DNA of 64,000 bases from NCBI RefSeq assembly GCF_001941445.1, contig NZ_CP009245.1, positions 1,883,992 through 1,947,991 on the forward strand. The letters run 5' to 3'. This document shows, piece after piece, positions 37,255 to 47,049 of the stretch (the first letter of the stretch is position 1; every line of letters begins with the position of its first letter). The notes below the pieces were generated by a model. It was not told where the DNA came from, ran no database searches, and saw nothing but the letters and a program-made list of their open reading frames with translations. A program made the position numbers and the translations under genes. This DNA comes from Corynebacterium aquilae DSM 44791 (GTDB lineage: Bacteria; Actinomycetota; Actinomycetes; Mycobacteriales; Mycobacteriaceae).

Positions 37255-38768
37255 TTCACGTTCCTCATCACTGCGGCGAACATTCCGGCAGCCATGACAG
37301 CGCCAGTGATACAGGCTGCGACGACACCATAGGAAAATGCGTCGTTGACTTGGGCTAGTACGCCTGGGGTGGGGGCAAGTTGCTGTGCTTGAGTCAGTGA
37401 CTGGGCGGCTTGTTTCGGCAGTTCATCGGGCAAGGTGGCGGCAAAGACTCCCATGAGAATTGAGCCCAACACAGCGGTGCCCAGGGCGCCTCCGAGTTCG
37501 TATCCGGTTTCGCTCAAAGAGGCAGCGGCCCCGGCCCGCGCCGGTGGTGCGGCTTCTAGGATGAAGGCGTTGGATACCGGGTCGATCATTCCAAGCGAGC
37601 AGTTTAAGAAGATAAAGGCGACGGCGATTGCCAGCCCGCTTTCCCACCATGCGCCCAGGCCCATCAGTAGGCAGCCAACTCCGGCCCCGATGAGTGCTGC
37701 TAGCAGGAGCCGGCGCGCTGAGCGGTAAGCCATGACTCGACCGGTAATCAGGGTGGATACCACCACCAGAACCAAGCCAGGAAACATCAGCCATCCGGCC
37801 TGGGTGATGGTGTACCCGGACACTGACTGTAAATATTGGGAGAGGAAGAACAGCACACCCAGGTAGAGGAACATGCTGGCTCCGTTGACGGTGACGATGG
37901 TCGCGAACTTGGGGTTGCGGAGCAATTCCACGTCGATGACTGGGTTGGTGGCTGTTTTGAGATGCTTCAGCAACGCCACGGTCGCGATGAGGGCAAGGAT
38001 CGCGGAGACGATGACTAAGCGGGTTAGCCCTTCGTGGGGAAGCATCTTCATGACGTAGACGATGCTCAACAACGCCACGATGGATAGCAGTGCCCCAAAA
38101 ACGTCGAGGGTGGGCGGGTTGTTTGCTCTTGAGGTGGGAAGGAAAAGCAACCCGCCGATGATCACGATGATGCTCAACGGAACGTTGATGAAGAAAATGG
38201 CACCCCAGTGGAAGTGGTTGAGCAAAAATCCACCGACAAGGGGGCCTGCGGCGGCTGCGGCCGAGTAGGTGGCGACCCACACAGACACTGCTTTGGCACG
38301 TTCCCGCGGGTCGGCAAACATCGCCGAGATCAGTGACAGGGTTGAGGGCATCAGGCACGCGCCTGCCGCGCCCTGAATGAAGCGGGCGATGATAAGCATT
38401 TCCGGGGTGGTGGAAAAACCCGCAGCCATGGAGGAAATCCCGAAAAAGGCGGTGCCCCACAGCAGCACGTTGCGGCGTCCAAAGCGGTCGCCAACATTGC
38501 CCATGGTCACGAGCAAAGCCGCCAATGCAAAGGCATAAATGTCGACGATCCACAGCATTTCCGGGGCAGTGGGGTTCACATCGGCGGTAATCGCCGGGAT
38601 TGCGAAGTTGAGGGCGGTGGCGTCGATGGCTAGCAATGCAAGCGCGAACATGAGGACGACGACGCCTTGCCAGCGTTGAGGCCACGACTGGCGGGTGGTG
38701 GTGTCGGCCTCGGGGTGCACTATGGGCTCGCTTTCTAGGGTGACTGTGGTGTGTCCGCGAAAAATCAC
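37251..38768 (-). CDS. DHA2-family MFS exporter, 14-helix type
   Basis: This 505-residue protein has about 14 membrane segments and DHA2/EmrB-QacA features: LDATALNFAIPAI-like (IDATALNFAIPAITADV) in helix 1, WIVDIYAFALAAL in helix 2 and GDRFGRRNVLL in the 2-3 loop. GAAGACLMPSTLSLI lies in helix 4-5. Such proteins export cationic drugs, dyes or metabolites by proton antiport. It starts at GTG 38768 and overlaps the IMPACT gene at its end. A 10-base inverted repeat lies about 110 bases upstream; no regulator gene is adjacent. Confidence 0.85.
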   Translation of the reverse strand: MIFRGHTTVTLESEPIVHPEADTTTRQSWPQRWQGVVVLMFALALLAIDATALNFAIPAITADVNPTAPEMLWIVDIYAFALAALLVTMGNVGDRFGRRNVLLWGTAFFGISSMAAGFSTTPEMLIIARFIQGAAGACLMPSTLSLISAMFADPRERAKAVSVWVATYSAAAAAGPLVGGFLLNHFHWGAIFFINVPLSIIVIIGGLLFLPTSRANNPPTLDVFGALLSIVALLSIVYVMKMLPHEGLTRLVIVSAILALIATVALLKHLKTATNPVIDVELLRNPKFATIVTVNGASMFLYLGVLFFLSQYLQSVSGYTITQAGWLMFPGLVLVVVSTLITGRVMAYRSARRLLLAALIGAGVGCLLMGLGAWWESGLAIAVAFIFLNCSLGMIDPVSNAFILEAAPPARAGAAASLSETGYELGGALGTAVLGSILMGVFAATLPDELPKQAAQSLTQAQQLAPTPGVLAQVNDAFSYGVVAACITGAVMAAGMFAAVMRNVK

Positions 38769-38874
38769 CCCGTCATCTACGGGTACTCCTGAAGCCAGAG
38801 GCGACGATGACTGGGGTGTTTTGTTGTTTCTAGCCTAGCTGGCAGTAGTTTTTCCCGCTAGCTGGGTTTTCTTG

Positions 38875-38909
38875 GAGAAAACACAACGGCTAAACGGTGG
38901 TGTTTTCTC
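38875..38909. promoter_or_regulatory. inverted repeat GAGAAAACAC-N15-GTGTTTTCTC
   Basis: Two perfect 10-base arms (38875-38884 and 38900-38909) stand between the DHA2 exporter start and the ilvA terminator. It could be an operator for the exporter, such as a TetR or MarR site, or a weak hairpin. The long spacer argues against a simple dimer site. Confidence 0.35.
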
Positions 38910-38962
38910 TGCGGCAGATACGGGGATTGCAAAGCCACGAAGCTTATGTGGGTATTGAAAAA

Positions 38963-38996
38963 GCGAGTACCCGTCGATTTTGTGACGGGTACTCGC
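38963..38996 (-). terminator. terminator downstream of ilvA
   Basis: A perfect 13-base-pair stem (38963-38975 with 38984-38996) has an 8-base loop. On the minus strand TTTTTCAAT follows, a standard Rho-independent terminator for ilvA. Confidence 0.88.
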
Positions 38997-39028
38997 GACT
39001 AGAGGGGCTTGATCGCCTGCGGAGTTTT

Positions 39029-40324
39029 TTAGGTGAGGAATTCGTATTCGGGGGATCCCGGCTGCAGCTGTTGACAGGAAATACGGGAGTTCGCCATGCG
39101 CTCGAGGAGGGGTTCGAGATCGGTGGCGGAGCCCAGCTGCAAGCCGACCAGCGCGGTTCCAGTTTCACGGTTGTTACGTTTGAGGTACTCGAACAGCGTG
39201 ATGTCGTCGTTGGGGCCGAGGATTTCTTCGAGGAACATCCGCAATTGGCCAGGTTCCTGGGGGAAGTTCACCAGGAAGTAGTGCTTGAGTCCGCGGTGCA
39301 CCAGGGAGCGTTCGACGATTTCGTTGTAGCGCAACACGTCGTTGTTGCCGCCGGAGATGATGCAGACAACCACCTCACCAGGACGGGTTTGTAGCTGGGT
39401 GAGCCCGGTGACGCTCAGCGCACCGGCGGGCTCAGCCACGATGCCTTCGTTTTGATACAGGCCGAGCATTTCGGTGCACACGGCGCCTTCGGAGACGGAC
39501 ATCATGTGGACGCGGGATCGATTGGCGTCGATGACCTGGTAATTGGCGTCGCCGATGCGTTTGACGGCGGCACCGTCGACGAACGGGTCGATTGCTTCCA
39601 GAGTGATAGGGCCGTCGTTGTCGAGAGCTGCTTGCATGCTGGCTGCGCTGGCAGGTTCTACGCCGACGATCGCGGTGTGAGGCGCCATGTCGTGCAGGTA
39701 GGAGGCGACACCGGCGATCAGTCCACCACCGCCGACGGGCACAACGATGGTGTCTGCTTGCTTGCCCATGGCGGTGAGCTGGGCCAGGATTTCCGCGGCC
39801 ACGGTGCCCTGACCGATGATGGTGTTCCTAGCATCGAAAGGTTCCACCATGGTGGCCCCCGTTTCCAGGGAGTACGCGTGGGCCGCGGCGGAAGCTTCGT
39901 CGAAGCTGTCGCCAGTGACAATTACCTCCACCCAATCGCCACCATGGACCATGATGCGGTCGCGCTTTTGCTTCGGGGTTTGGTTGGGGACGTAAATGCG
40001 CCCGGTGATTTCCAGGGTGCGGCAGGCATAGGCAACGCCTTGGGCGTGATTGCCGGCGGATGCGGCCACGATGCCAGCACCGCGTTCTTCAGCGGTTAGC
40101 TGGCTGATGTTGTTGTAGGCGCCGCGGATTTTGTAGGAGCGGACGTCTTGGAGGTCTTCGCGTTTCAGGTAGACCTCCGCGCCGGTTTCTTCCGACAGTC
40201 GCGGGCAGTACTGCAACGGGGTCGGCGCAATGACGGCGGAAATTCGTGCTTGAGCCAACTGGATGTCTGCTGCGTGAATATCTGTCGTCTGTGCGCCGGT
40301 GGCGCCCTGGGCTTGCGAAGTCAT
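39029..40324 (-). CDS. ilvA: threonine dehydratase (deaminase)
   Basis: IlvA converts threonine to 2-oxobutanoate and ammonia, the first step of isoleucine synthesis. The 431-residue PLP enzyme has the Schiff-base lysine in REDLQDVRSYKIRGAYNN near residue 65, VPVGGGGLIAGVASYL near 195 and a single C-terminal ACT-like regulatory region from about residue 345. In C. glutamicum IlvA is 436 residues and inhibited by isoleucine. ATG 40324 is used; the TTG two codons upstream is unlikely. No attenuator is visible in the 83 bases before it. Confidence 0.93.
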   Translation of the reverse strand: MTSQAQGATGAQTTDIHAADIQLAQARISAVIAPTPLQYCPRLSEETGAEVYLKREDLQDVRSYKIRGAYNNISQLTAEERGAGIVAASAGNHAQGVAYACRTLEITGRIYVPNQTPKQKRDRIMVHGGDWVEVIVTGDSFDEASAAAHAYSLETGATMVEPFDARNTIIGQGTVAAEILAQLTAMGKQADTIVVPVGGGGLIAGVASYLHDMAPHTAIVGVEPASAASMQAALDNDGPITLEAIDPFVDGAAVKRIGDANYQVIDANRSRVHMMSVSEGAVCTEMLGLYQNEGIVAEPAGALSVTGLTQLQTRPGEVVVCIISGGNNDVLRYNEIVERSLVHRGLKHYFLVNFPQEPGQLRMFLEEILGPNDDITLFEYLKRNNRETGTALVGLQLGSATDLEPLLERMANSRISCQQLQPGSPEYEFLT

Positions 40325-40407
40325 GGGCAAAAGTATAAACCGCTTGGTGCCTAGGTGCGTTGTTCCAGGGCTCCCTTAGGCGGGAAGATCACACAGTGGG
40401 GTGAGTT

Positions 40408-41139
40408 TTAGGCCCCGAAGATCACCCCGGCGGCATAAGTGATAGCCAAGCCGATGGCACCTCCGATGACCAATCGTGCGATGGAGCGCGACGAAGAGGT
40501 TCCGGACAGCCGGGCGGACAAGAAACCAGTCAGCGCCAGGGTTCCCAGGGTTGCGACGACGAGCACCGCCATCGCTTGTGCTTGCGGGCTGAGCAGCACG
40601 GCGATCATCGGGAGCGCTGCACCAATGGTGAAAGATATCGCGGAGGCGAAAGCTGCGACCCAGGGGTTGGTGAGTTCTTCCTCGTCGAGTCCGAGTTCCA
40701 GCTGGAGATGTGCTGCCAGCGGGTCGTGGCGCTCGATGTCACGGACTGCTTTTTCGGCGGTAGCGTTCTCGATGCCATAGCTGGCAAGAATCCCCACCAA
40801 CTCGTCGTGTTCTTGCTGGGGGATGGTGGCGAGTTCGTGTTTTTCTTTAGCGATCAGGGCGGACTCGGTATCGCGTTGGGCGGAAACCGAAACGTATTCT
40901 CCTAGCGCCATAGAAACGGCGCCAGCGATGGTGGCTGCCAATCCTGTGATGAGCACGGTGGTGCTGTCAGCGCGTGCGGCGAGCACGCCCATTAGCAGTG
41001 CTGCAACACTGACGATGCCGTCGTTGGCGCCCAAAACTCCTGCCCGCAGCCAGTTCAGTTTGTGGCCGAGGTCTTGCCCGTGTGGTTCTTCCGGGTGTTG
41101 GGCGGGCTGGGTTGAAGCTGCTGCAGTTGGCGTGCTCAT
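40408..41139 (-). CDS. VIT1/CCC1-family iron or manganese transporter
   Basis: This 243-residue membrane protein has about five hydrophobic segments. The family features are LRAGVLGANDGIVSVAALLMG near residue 33 and MALGEYVSVSAQRDTE near 80. A charged cytoplasmic stretch rich in Glu/His follows (EKHELATIPQQEHDELVG, then DPLAAHLQLELGLDEEEL), resembling the metal-binding domain. Eukaryotic relatives move Fe2+ or Mn2+ out of the cytoplasm. ATG 41139 is chosen; upstream residues look non-coding. Confidence 0.82.
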   Translation of the reverse strand: MSTPTAAASTQPAQHPEEPHGQDLGHKLNWLRAGVLGANDGIVSVAALLMGVLAARADSTTVLITGLAATIAGAVSMALGEYVSVSAQRDTESALIAKEKHELATIPQQEHDELVGILASYGIENATAEKAVRDIERHDPLAAHLQLELGLDEEELTNPWVAAFASAISFTIGAALPMIAVLLSPQAQAMAVLVVATLGTLALTGFLSARLSGTSSSRSIARLVIGGAIGLAITYAAGVIFGA

Positions 41140-41274
41140 AGTCACACTCAAACAGGCAAAAACCCCCGCCCGCAAGGGTGATACGCCTAGCCTTTCTACT
41201 GGCAGGCGCACGGTCGGTGGCTAAGCCTAAGATCACCGTGGCACTGGAAAACCTCCAATGCCAAGGGTGCAGTG

Positions 41275-42537
41275 TTAGCTGTCCGTCTGGTTTTTCGAGG
41301 CTTTATTGTCGGGATCGAGTTTTTCTGCCGCAACGGCGAGCGTTTGGGCCATTTTGCGCTTTCCGGCGGTTGCGGCTTCTTGACTTTTGTCCTGAACGTA
41401 TTCGGCGCTGCTGCCGATGGCTTTTGTTGTTGCTTTGGCCATCCGCTTAGTCTTTTCAGCGTTGGCTTGCACTGCGTCACCAGCAGCTTTGAACCAACCG
41501 GGGATGCCTTCGAAATTTGGGCTTTCCAGCTCGAGTTCGACAAAACGGGCAAAGGTTAAAAGCTGCTCACGACTGACAAGAAGGCTGGTATGCGCTTTTA
41601 TCGCGACACGTGGATGGAGCAGCTTTAGTTTTGCAATCTTTGTCGAAGCGTCCGCTAACTGAGCGAATAGCGTGTTGAGGTGCTCGCGTATCGCTTCGAG
41701 GCGTTGCTTTCGGGCAGCGTAAACACCGTTTGTGTATTTTTCGATTTCCTGGATGTTTTCGCCGAGGGCCCGTTCTAGCTCAAGGCGTGAAAGTCGATCA
41801 TTGAGAATGAGTGAGTTGGCGATGTAGCCCAGCCAGTGCTGAAGTTCGGATTCGAGGGTGCCGAGTGCTTTGGTGAATTCGTTTGTACTGCTGGCGCGTT
41901 GAAGTTCTCGGGTCAGGGAGTCGATCTTGCGGAGTGAGTATCCGCGGACACCGCCGAGTATTTGGGCGTTGCCGCTGAGTTTGGACCAGGCGGTTTCGGA
42001 AACGCTGCCAGTTTCGCGTTGAATGATTTCCGCTTCGACGATCGTGTCCAGGACTCCCGCGAGGTCTTTTACGGTCTGATCTTTGTGATCTTCGAGGAGA
42101 TGGTCGAGCTTCTGATCGATGGTTTCGAGGTATTCCGACACTTCCGCCATGGCTTGTTCGAGGGCAAGTTGTGCCATGACGGCACCTACTCCCCCAACAG
42201 CTGCGGGGCTGATTTTTGCTGTTGGGTCGAAGTGGAGTTGTTTCGCGAATTTTCCGTGTGCGTCGCGAAGAACTCCTACGCCCTCTTTCATGCCATATTT
42301 TTTGACGTCGGCGGCTGATTGCTTGGTTAGTTTTACCCAGCGCCCGCTGTGTTCCATTGCTTGAGCGGCTAGATCGAGTGTTTGACCAGCAATGCGGGTG
42401 GTATTTGCGTCGAAGGCTTTTGCGGATAGGCCTTCTTGTTTGAGAAAACGGTCAACGGTTGCGGGATGTCCGAACAGTGCTAGGCCGTAGTCGTCGCGGA
42501 TGAATTGGATCTCGTCGGAGTGTTTCTCGTCGGTCAT
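41275..42537 (-). CDS. conserved actinobacterial protein of unknown function, helical
   Basis: This 420-residue, largely alpha-helical protein starts with a short domain (FIRDDYGLALFGHPATVDRF). A GRWVKLTKQSA segment near residue 65 and one hydrophobic stretch near residues 118-133 (AAVGGVGAVMAQLALE) follow. Most of the rest is heptad-like, with acidic and basic coiled-coil segments, and the tail is Lys/Ala-rich. I recall similar unnamed proteins in other Actinobacteria sharing the GxxxxVDRFL start and the WVKL and GIMAQLA-like blocks, with no assigned function. Third-position G/C looks lower than in its neighbours. It stands alone between the VIT gene and dnaE1. Confidence 0.7.
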   Translation of the reverse strand: MTDEKHSDEIQFIRDDYGLALFGHPATVDRFLKQEGLSAKAFDANTTRIAGQTLDLAAQAMEHSGRWVKLTKQSAADVKKYGMKEGVGVLRDAHGKFAKQLHFDPTAKISPAAVGGVGAVMAQLALEQAMAEVSEYLETIDQKLDHLLEDHKDQTVKDLAGVLDTIVEAEIIQRETGSVSETAWSKLSGNAQILGGVRGYSLRKIDSLTRELQRASSTNEFTKALGTLESELQHWLGYIANSLILNDRLSRLELERALGENIQEIEKYTNGVYAARKQRLEAIREHLNTLFAQLADASTKIAKLKLLHPRVAIKAHTSLLVSREQLLTFARFVELELESPNFEGIPGWFKAAGDAVQANAEKTKRMAKATTKAIGSSAEYVQDKSQEAATAGKRKMAQTLAVAAEKLDPDNKASKNQTDS

Positions 42538-42647
42538 GGGATCTTTCTGGCGCTGCGGTGGTGCTGCTGATCATCCTAAGACTAAACGGGGAGCCATTTT
42601 CTGGTTATTTTCAGTCCGTGGTGTGGTTCTGTTCCTGAAATAAGTGT

Positions 42648-42679
42648 GCCAGGGCAGGAACTGGTGTTTCTGCCCTGGC
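42648..42679 (-). terminator. terminator downstream of dnaE1
   Basis: GCCAGGGCAG at 42648-42657 pairs with CTGCCCTGGC at 42670-42679. On the minus strand ACACTTATTTC follows, a weak T-rich tail. Confidence 0.75.
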
Positions 42680-42696
42680 TTGCGGATGGATGCTTG

Positions 42697-45600
42697 CTAG
42701 CTGATAGTTTCGCCGAGGATGCCGGTTCCCATGGTGGCTTTGAGGTCACCCATCAAGGATCCGGAACGGTTGACGCGGAGGTTTTCTCCGAGCACGACCA
42801 TGGTGGTTTGGTCGGCGCAGGTGAGGTTGACGTATACGTCGGATTCACCGGGGTGGGCGGTGAGGACCTCTTTGAGTTTGATGAGGTTTTGGGGGGTGCA
42901 CTGTTCGGTGCGGAGAGTGAGCTTGAGGGGTAGTCCCCCTCCGTTTCCTGCGCCGAGGTCTGGGGATTTCAGGTCGTCGCAGAAGACGCTCATGCGGTCG
43001 TCGCGGATACTGATGTGGGCTTTGGCGAGGACGATGTTGTCTTCCACGATTTGGGTGGAGACCATGGAGTAGACCTTGTTGAAGACCAGCAGTTCGACCT
43101 GGGCGCCGTTGTGGTCTTCGATGGTGACGATGGCCCAGGGGGAGCCGTCTTTTTTGGAGAACCTGCGGTCGACGCCGCTGATGATGCCACCGATGATGAT
43201 TTCGGTGCCGTGACTGAGTTCGCCGCCGAGCACGGTGGTCAGTTCGGTGTTGGTGTGGGCGGCGAGTGCGCCTTCGAAGCCGTCGAGCGGGTGGCCGGAG
43301 ACGTAGAGGCCGAGCATGTCGCGTTCTTCGGCGAGTTCGTATTTGCGTTCCCAGCTGTGGTCGGGAATGTCGACGGTGAAGGCTTCGGCGAAGTCGTTGG
43401 CTTCGTCGCCACCAAATCCGGCGAACAGGTCGTATTGGCCTTTGTCGGCGGCTTTTTTGGTGGATAGGACGCTGTCGATGGCGGTTTCGTGGATGTCCCA
43501 CAGGCCGCGGCGGGAGTGTTCGAGGGAGTCGAAGGCGCCGGCTTTGATCAGTGAGCCGGTGACGCGCTTGGAGCAGGCGGCGGTTTCGATTTTGTTGATG
43601 TAGTCGGAGAAGGAGGTGAATTTTCCTTTTTCTTCGCGGGTTTTGACGATGCTGGCCACGACGTCTTCGCCGACGTTGCGGATGGCGCCGAGGCCGAAGC
43701 GGATGTCTTTGCCGACGGCCTGGAAGGTGAGCTTGGATTCGTTGACGTCTGGGGAGAGCACGTGGACGCCGAGGTGGCGGCAGTCTGCAAGGTAGATGGC
43801 GGATTTGTCTTTTTTGTCCGCAACCGAGGTCAGCAGTGCTGCCATATATTCCGCGGTGTAGTTGGCTTTGAGGTAGGCGGTCCAGAAACTGACCAGTCCG
43901 TAGCCGGCGGCGTGGGATTTGTTGAACGCGTAGGAGGCGAAGGGCTCGATGGTGTCCCACAGGGCTTTGATGGCGGCGGAGGAAAAGCCGTTGTCCTTCA
44001 TGCCTTTTTCGAAGGTGATGAATTCCTTGGCGAGGACTTCGGGCTTCTTTTTACCCATGGCTTTACGGAAGCCGTCTGCTTGGCCGGCGGTGTAATTTGC
44101 GACCTTTTGGGAGATCCTCATGATCTGCTCCTGGTACACGATGAGACCGTAGGTCTCTTCCAGGATTTCTTTGAGGGGTTCTTCCAGTTCGGGGTGGATG
44201 GGGGTGATTTCTTCGCGGCCGTTTTTGCGGTCGGCGTATGCCCAGTGGGCGCCCATGCCCATGGGGCCGGGTCGGTAGAGTGCGAGCGCGGCGACGATGT
44301 CGTCGAAGCCGGTGGGCTCCATTCGTTTGAGCAGTTCGCGCATGCCGCCGGAGTCGAGCTGGAAGACGCCGAGGGTGTCGCCGCGGGCGAGCAGTTGGTA
44401 GGCGGCTTCGTCTTCGGTGGTCAGTGCTTCCAGGTCGAGGTCGATGCCGCGGTTGGCTTTGATGTTGTCGATGCAGTCGCCGATGACGGTGAGGTTGCGC
44501 AGGCCGAGGAAGTCCATCTTCAGCAGGCCGATGGCTTCACAGGCGGGGTAGGGCCAGCCGGTGATCAGTGCGCCGTCTTGGGCGCGTTTCCACATGGGGA
44601 TGCAGTCGAGCAGCGGCACGGAGGCCATAATCACGGCGCAGGCGTGCACACCTGCCTGGCGGACCACGCCTTCGAGGCCGAGGGCGGTGTCGTAGATTTT
44701 TTTCAGCTCGGGGTCGCCCTCGATGAGATGGCGGACTTCGCCGGCTTCGCCGTAGCGGGGGTGGTCGGGGTCAAAGATGCCGGACAGTGGAATGTCTTTG
44801 GCCATGATGGCTGGTGGCAGGGCGGCGGTGATGGTTTCTGCCATTTTGTAGCCGGGCTGGCCGTGTTGCACGCGGGCGGAGTCTTTGAGCGCCTGTTTGG
44901 TTTTCACGGTGCCGAAGGTGATCACCTGGGCGACTTTGTCTTCACCCCAGTTGTCGGCGGCGTAGCGGATCATTTCGCCACGACGACGATCGTCGAAGTC
45001 GATATCGATATCGGGTGCGGAGGGGCGTTCGGGGTTGAGGAATCGCTCGAACAGTAGTCCGTGTTCGATGGGGTCGATGTTGGTGATCGTCAGGGCGTAG
45101 GCGACGAGGGCGCCGGCGGCGGAGCCACGGCCGGGTCCGACGCGGATGCCGATGGAGCGGGCGTGTTTGATGAGGTCAGCGACGATGAGGAAGTAGGACG
45201 GGTAGCCCTTCATGTCGATGACTTCGATTTCGTAGTTGGCGCGGTCGACGTATTCCTGGGGGACCTGGCCGCCGTTGAAGCGGTCTTTGAGGCCTTCCAT
45301 GACTTGGTGGGTGAGCCAGGAGGTGGGGGTGTGTCCACTGGGCACATCCGCGATGGGCATGCGGTCGTGGGTGTGGGGTTCCCAGATGGAGGAGTAGTCC
45401 TGGACGCGTTCGGCGATGAGCAGGGTGTTGTCGCAGGCGCCGGGGACGAGGTTGTCCCAGGTGTCGCGCATTTCGGCGGCGGATTTGATGTAGTAGCCTT
45501 CGCCGTCGAATTTGAAGCGGTCGGGGTCGGCGAGGGTTTTGCCGGTTTGCACACACAGCATGGCCTCGTGGGCTTTGGCTTGTGATTTGAGCACGTAGTG

Positions 45601-46269
45601 GCAGTCGTTGGTGACCAGTGGCGGTAGGTCGAGTTTGCGGCCGATTTCGAGTAGTTCGTCGCGGACGCGGCGTTCGATTTCGATGCCGTGGTCCATCAGT
45701 TCGAGGAAGTAGTTTTCTTTGCCGTAGATGTCTTGCCACATGGCGGCCGCTTCGAGTGCTTCGTTGAATTGGCCGAGGCGCAGACGGGTTTGGACGTCGC
45801 CGGAGGGGCAGCCGGTGGTGGCGATGATGCCGGTGGCGTTTTCGGCGATGATGTCGGCGTCCATGCGGGGCCATTTGCCGAGTTGGCCTTCGTAGGAGGC
45901 CATGGAGGACAGGTAGAAGAGGTTGTGGAGGCCTTCGGCGGTTTCGGCGACCATGGTTTGGTGGAGGTAGGCGCCGGAGGCGGAGACGTCGTCGCTTTTC
46001 TGGCTGGCGTCGCCCCAGCGGACGCGTTGTTTGTTGAAGCGGGAGTCGGGCGCCATGTAGGCCTCGATGCCGATGATGGGTTTGATACCGGCGTCGGTCA
46101 TGGTGCGGTAGAACGCGTCGGAGCCGAACATGTTGCCGTGGTCGGTCATGCCGACGGCGGGCATGCCTTGGCGTTGGACTTCTTCGGCCAGAAGCTCCAC
46201 TTTGGCCATGCCGTCCAGCATGGAGTATTCGGTGTGGTTGTGCAGGTGGACGAAGGAGGAGCCGCTCAT
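42697..46269 (-). CDS. dnaE1: DNA polymerase III alpha subunit
   Basis: This is the replicative polymerase subunit, 1190 residues. The N-terminal PHP domain begins [15 protein letters not shown], and the C-family catalytic site is [15 protein letters not shown] near residue 420. The middle carries palm and fingers motifs ([14 protein letters not shown], then [19 protein letters not shown]). The C-terminal part has the helix-hairpin-helix and OB-fold regions ([18 protein letters not shown]). ATG 46269 is the family start; upstream residues in the open frame look non-coding. Its length and PHP domain mark it as DnaE1 rather than the repair polymerase DnaE2. Confidence 0.96.
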   Translation of the reverse strand: MSGSSFVHLHNHTEYSMLDGMAKVELLAEEVQRQGMPAVGMTDHGNMFGSDAFYRTMTDAGIKPIIGIEAYMAPDSRFNKQRVRWGDASQKSDDVSASGAYLHQTMVAETAEGLHNLFYLSSMASYEGQLGKWPRMDADIIAENATGIIATTGCPSGDVQTRLRLGQFNEALEAAAMWQDIYGKENYFLELMDHGIEIERRVRDELLEIGRKLDLPPLVTNDCHYVLKSQAKAHEAMLCVQTGKTLADPDRFKFDGEGYYIKSAAEMRDTWDNLVPGACDNTLLIAERVQDYSSIWEPHTHDRMPIADVPSGHTPTSWLTHQVMEGLKDRFNGGQVPQEYVDRANYEIEVIDMKGYPSYFLIVADLIKHARSIGIRVGPGRGSAAGALVAYALTITNIDPIEHGLLFERFLNPERPSAPDIDIDFDDRRRGEMIRYAADNWGEDKVAQVITFGTVKTKQALKDSARVQHGQPGYKMAETITAALPPAIMAKDIPLSGIFDPDHPRYGEAGEVRHLIEGDPELKKIYDTALGLEGVVRQAGVHACAVIMASVPLLDCIPMWKRAQDGALITGWPYPACEAIGLLKMDFLGLRNLTVIGDCIDNIKANRGIDLDLEALTTEDEAAYQLLARGDTLGVFQLDSGGMRELLKRMEPTGFDDIVAALALYRPGPMGMGAHWAYADRKNGREEITPIHPELEEPLKEILEETYGLIVYQEQIMRISQKVANYTAGQADGFRKAMGKKKPEVLAKEFITFEKGMKDNGFSSAAIKALWDTIEPFASYAFNKSHAAGYGLVSFWTAYLKANYTAEYMAALLTSVADKKDKSAIYLADCRHLGVHVLSPDVNESKLTFQAVGKDIRFGLGAIRNVGEDVVASIVKTREEKGKFTSFSDYINKIETAACSKRVTGSLIKAGAFDSLEHSRRGLWDIHETAIDSVLSTKKAADKGQYDLFAGFGGDEANDFAEAFTVDIPDHSWERKYELAEERDMLGLYVSGHPLDGFEGALAAHTNTELTTVLGGELSHGTEIIIGGIISGVDRRFSKKDGSPWAIVTIEDHNGAQVELLVFNKVYSMVSTQIVEDNIVLAKAHISIRDDRMSVFCDDLKSPDLGAGNGGGLPLKLTLRTEQCTPQNLIKLKEVLTAHPGESDVYVNLTCADQTTMVVLGENLRVNRSGSLMGDLKATMGTGILGETIS

Positions 46270-47049
46270 GGTTGGCCATCTTAATGGTGTGTGGGCGTGT
46301 AGCCTACCTTGCTGGTCGGGGCGCATTTCGGCGGTGTTGGGGCTGGCGCCCAGCTACTTTATTGGACTTCGGTGTCGATTGCTTAAGGGGGTCGCCGGGA
46401 CAGTTTCGGGGTTTGGGGCAGCGGTATTGACATGTCGGAAAGTCCACATTTTCTTTTCGTGAGATCGCGGTCACTTACAGCACTATCCTTGCGACGCCTC
46501 ACCTGTTTTTTGGGGCGCCTAGCTGGGTTTTTGAGGGGCACATCACAGACAACTGCGGGTGCGTACAACATCATAGATTTTTTGTTTCTTTTTGCCTTCC
46601 CGTGGCTAGACTTTCCGATTTGCGCGGAAATAGAATCATTCCCACATAACCGGACATGCCGCGGTTGCTTCCCATCACCACGGCCTGCCCAATGAATTCC
46701 CTTTTGTCTGTTGAGAAAGAACCCCGTTTTTCACCATGTCGCTGTTTAGCTTCCCGTCTTTGGTCACCGCCTCCACCGAGCGTTTGGCTGCCCTGCTGCC
46801 GTCGGCACAGATCGGCGCACAGGCCGCACCGCGCCCCTTTGACGGCTCCCGCGACCGCGAGGTCGTCGACGGCTGCTCTCGCGACTGGATCTAAACCTCT
46901 AGGGGTTGTACTAACCGCCACCTTCCCGCAACCTGCCACTGGTTGCCAGGAGGGTGGTTTTTGTTTTGTCTTTTTAAAAACACCGCGCCGGTGCCTTGGT
47001 GTCGTGATTTTTTAAGCCCCGACTGGTGTCATCGCCTAAAGTGTGAGCA
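46270..47049. other. 780-bp intergenic region between dnaE1 and rarD
   Basis: The region is divergent between dnaE1 (minus) and rarD (plus) and more AT-rich than average between about 46360 and 46740. It holds promoter-like sequence on the plus strand (TTGCGC near 46620 and TAGAAT near 46631, only a short distance apart). The only candidate gene is the 52-residue frame listed separately. No RNA gene or repeat was recognised. Confidence 0.4.
46736..46894 (+). CDS. candidate 52-residue small protein
   Basis: ATG 46736 opens a 52-residue frame ending at TAA 46894. It reads MSLFSFPSLVTASTERLAAL at the start and EVVDGCSRDWI at the end. Third codon positions are mostly G or C, as in real genes of this window. 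Against it, no good Shine-Dalgarno is present (GAGAAAG lies about 16 bases upstream) and I recognise no relatives. The gap before rarD would otherwise be empty. Confidence 0.35.
   Translation: MSLFSFPSLVTASTERLAALLPSAQIGAQAAPRPFDGSRDREVVDGCSRDWI

Noticed and set aside
43762..45585. Open frames of 431 and 174 residues antisense to dnaE1.
   Set aside because: Shadows of dnaE1 with low-complexity Gly/Val/Asp/Phe composition.
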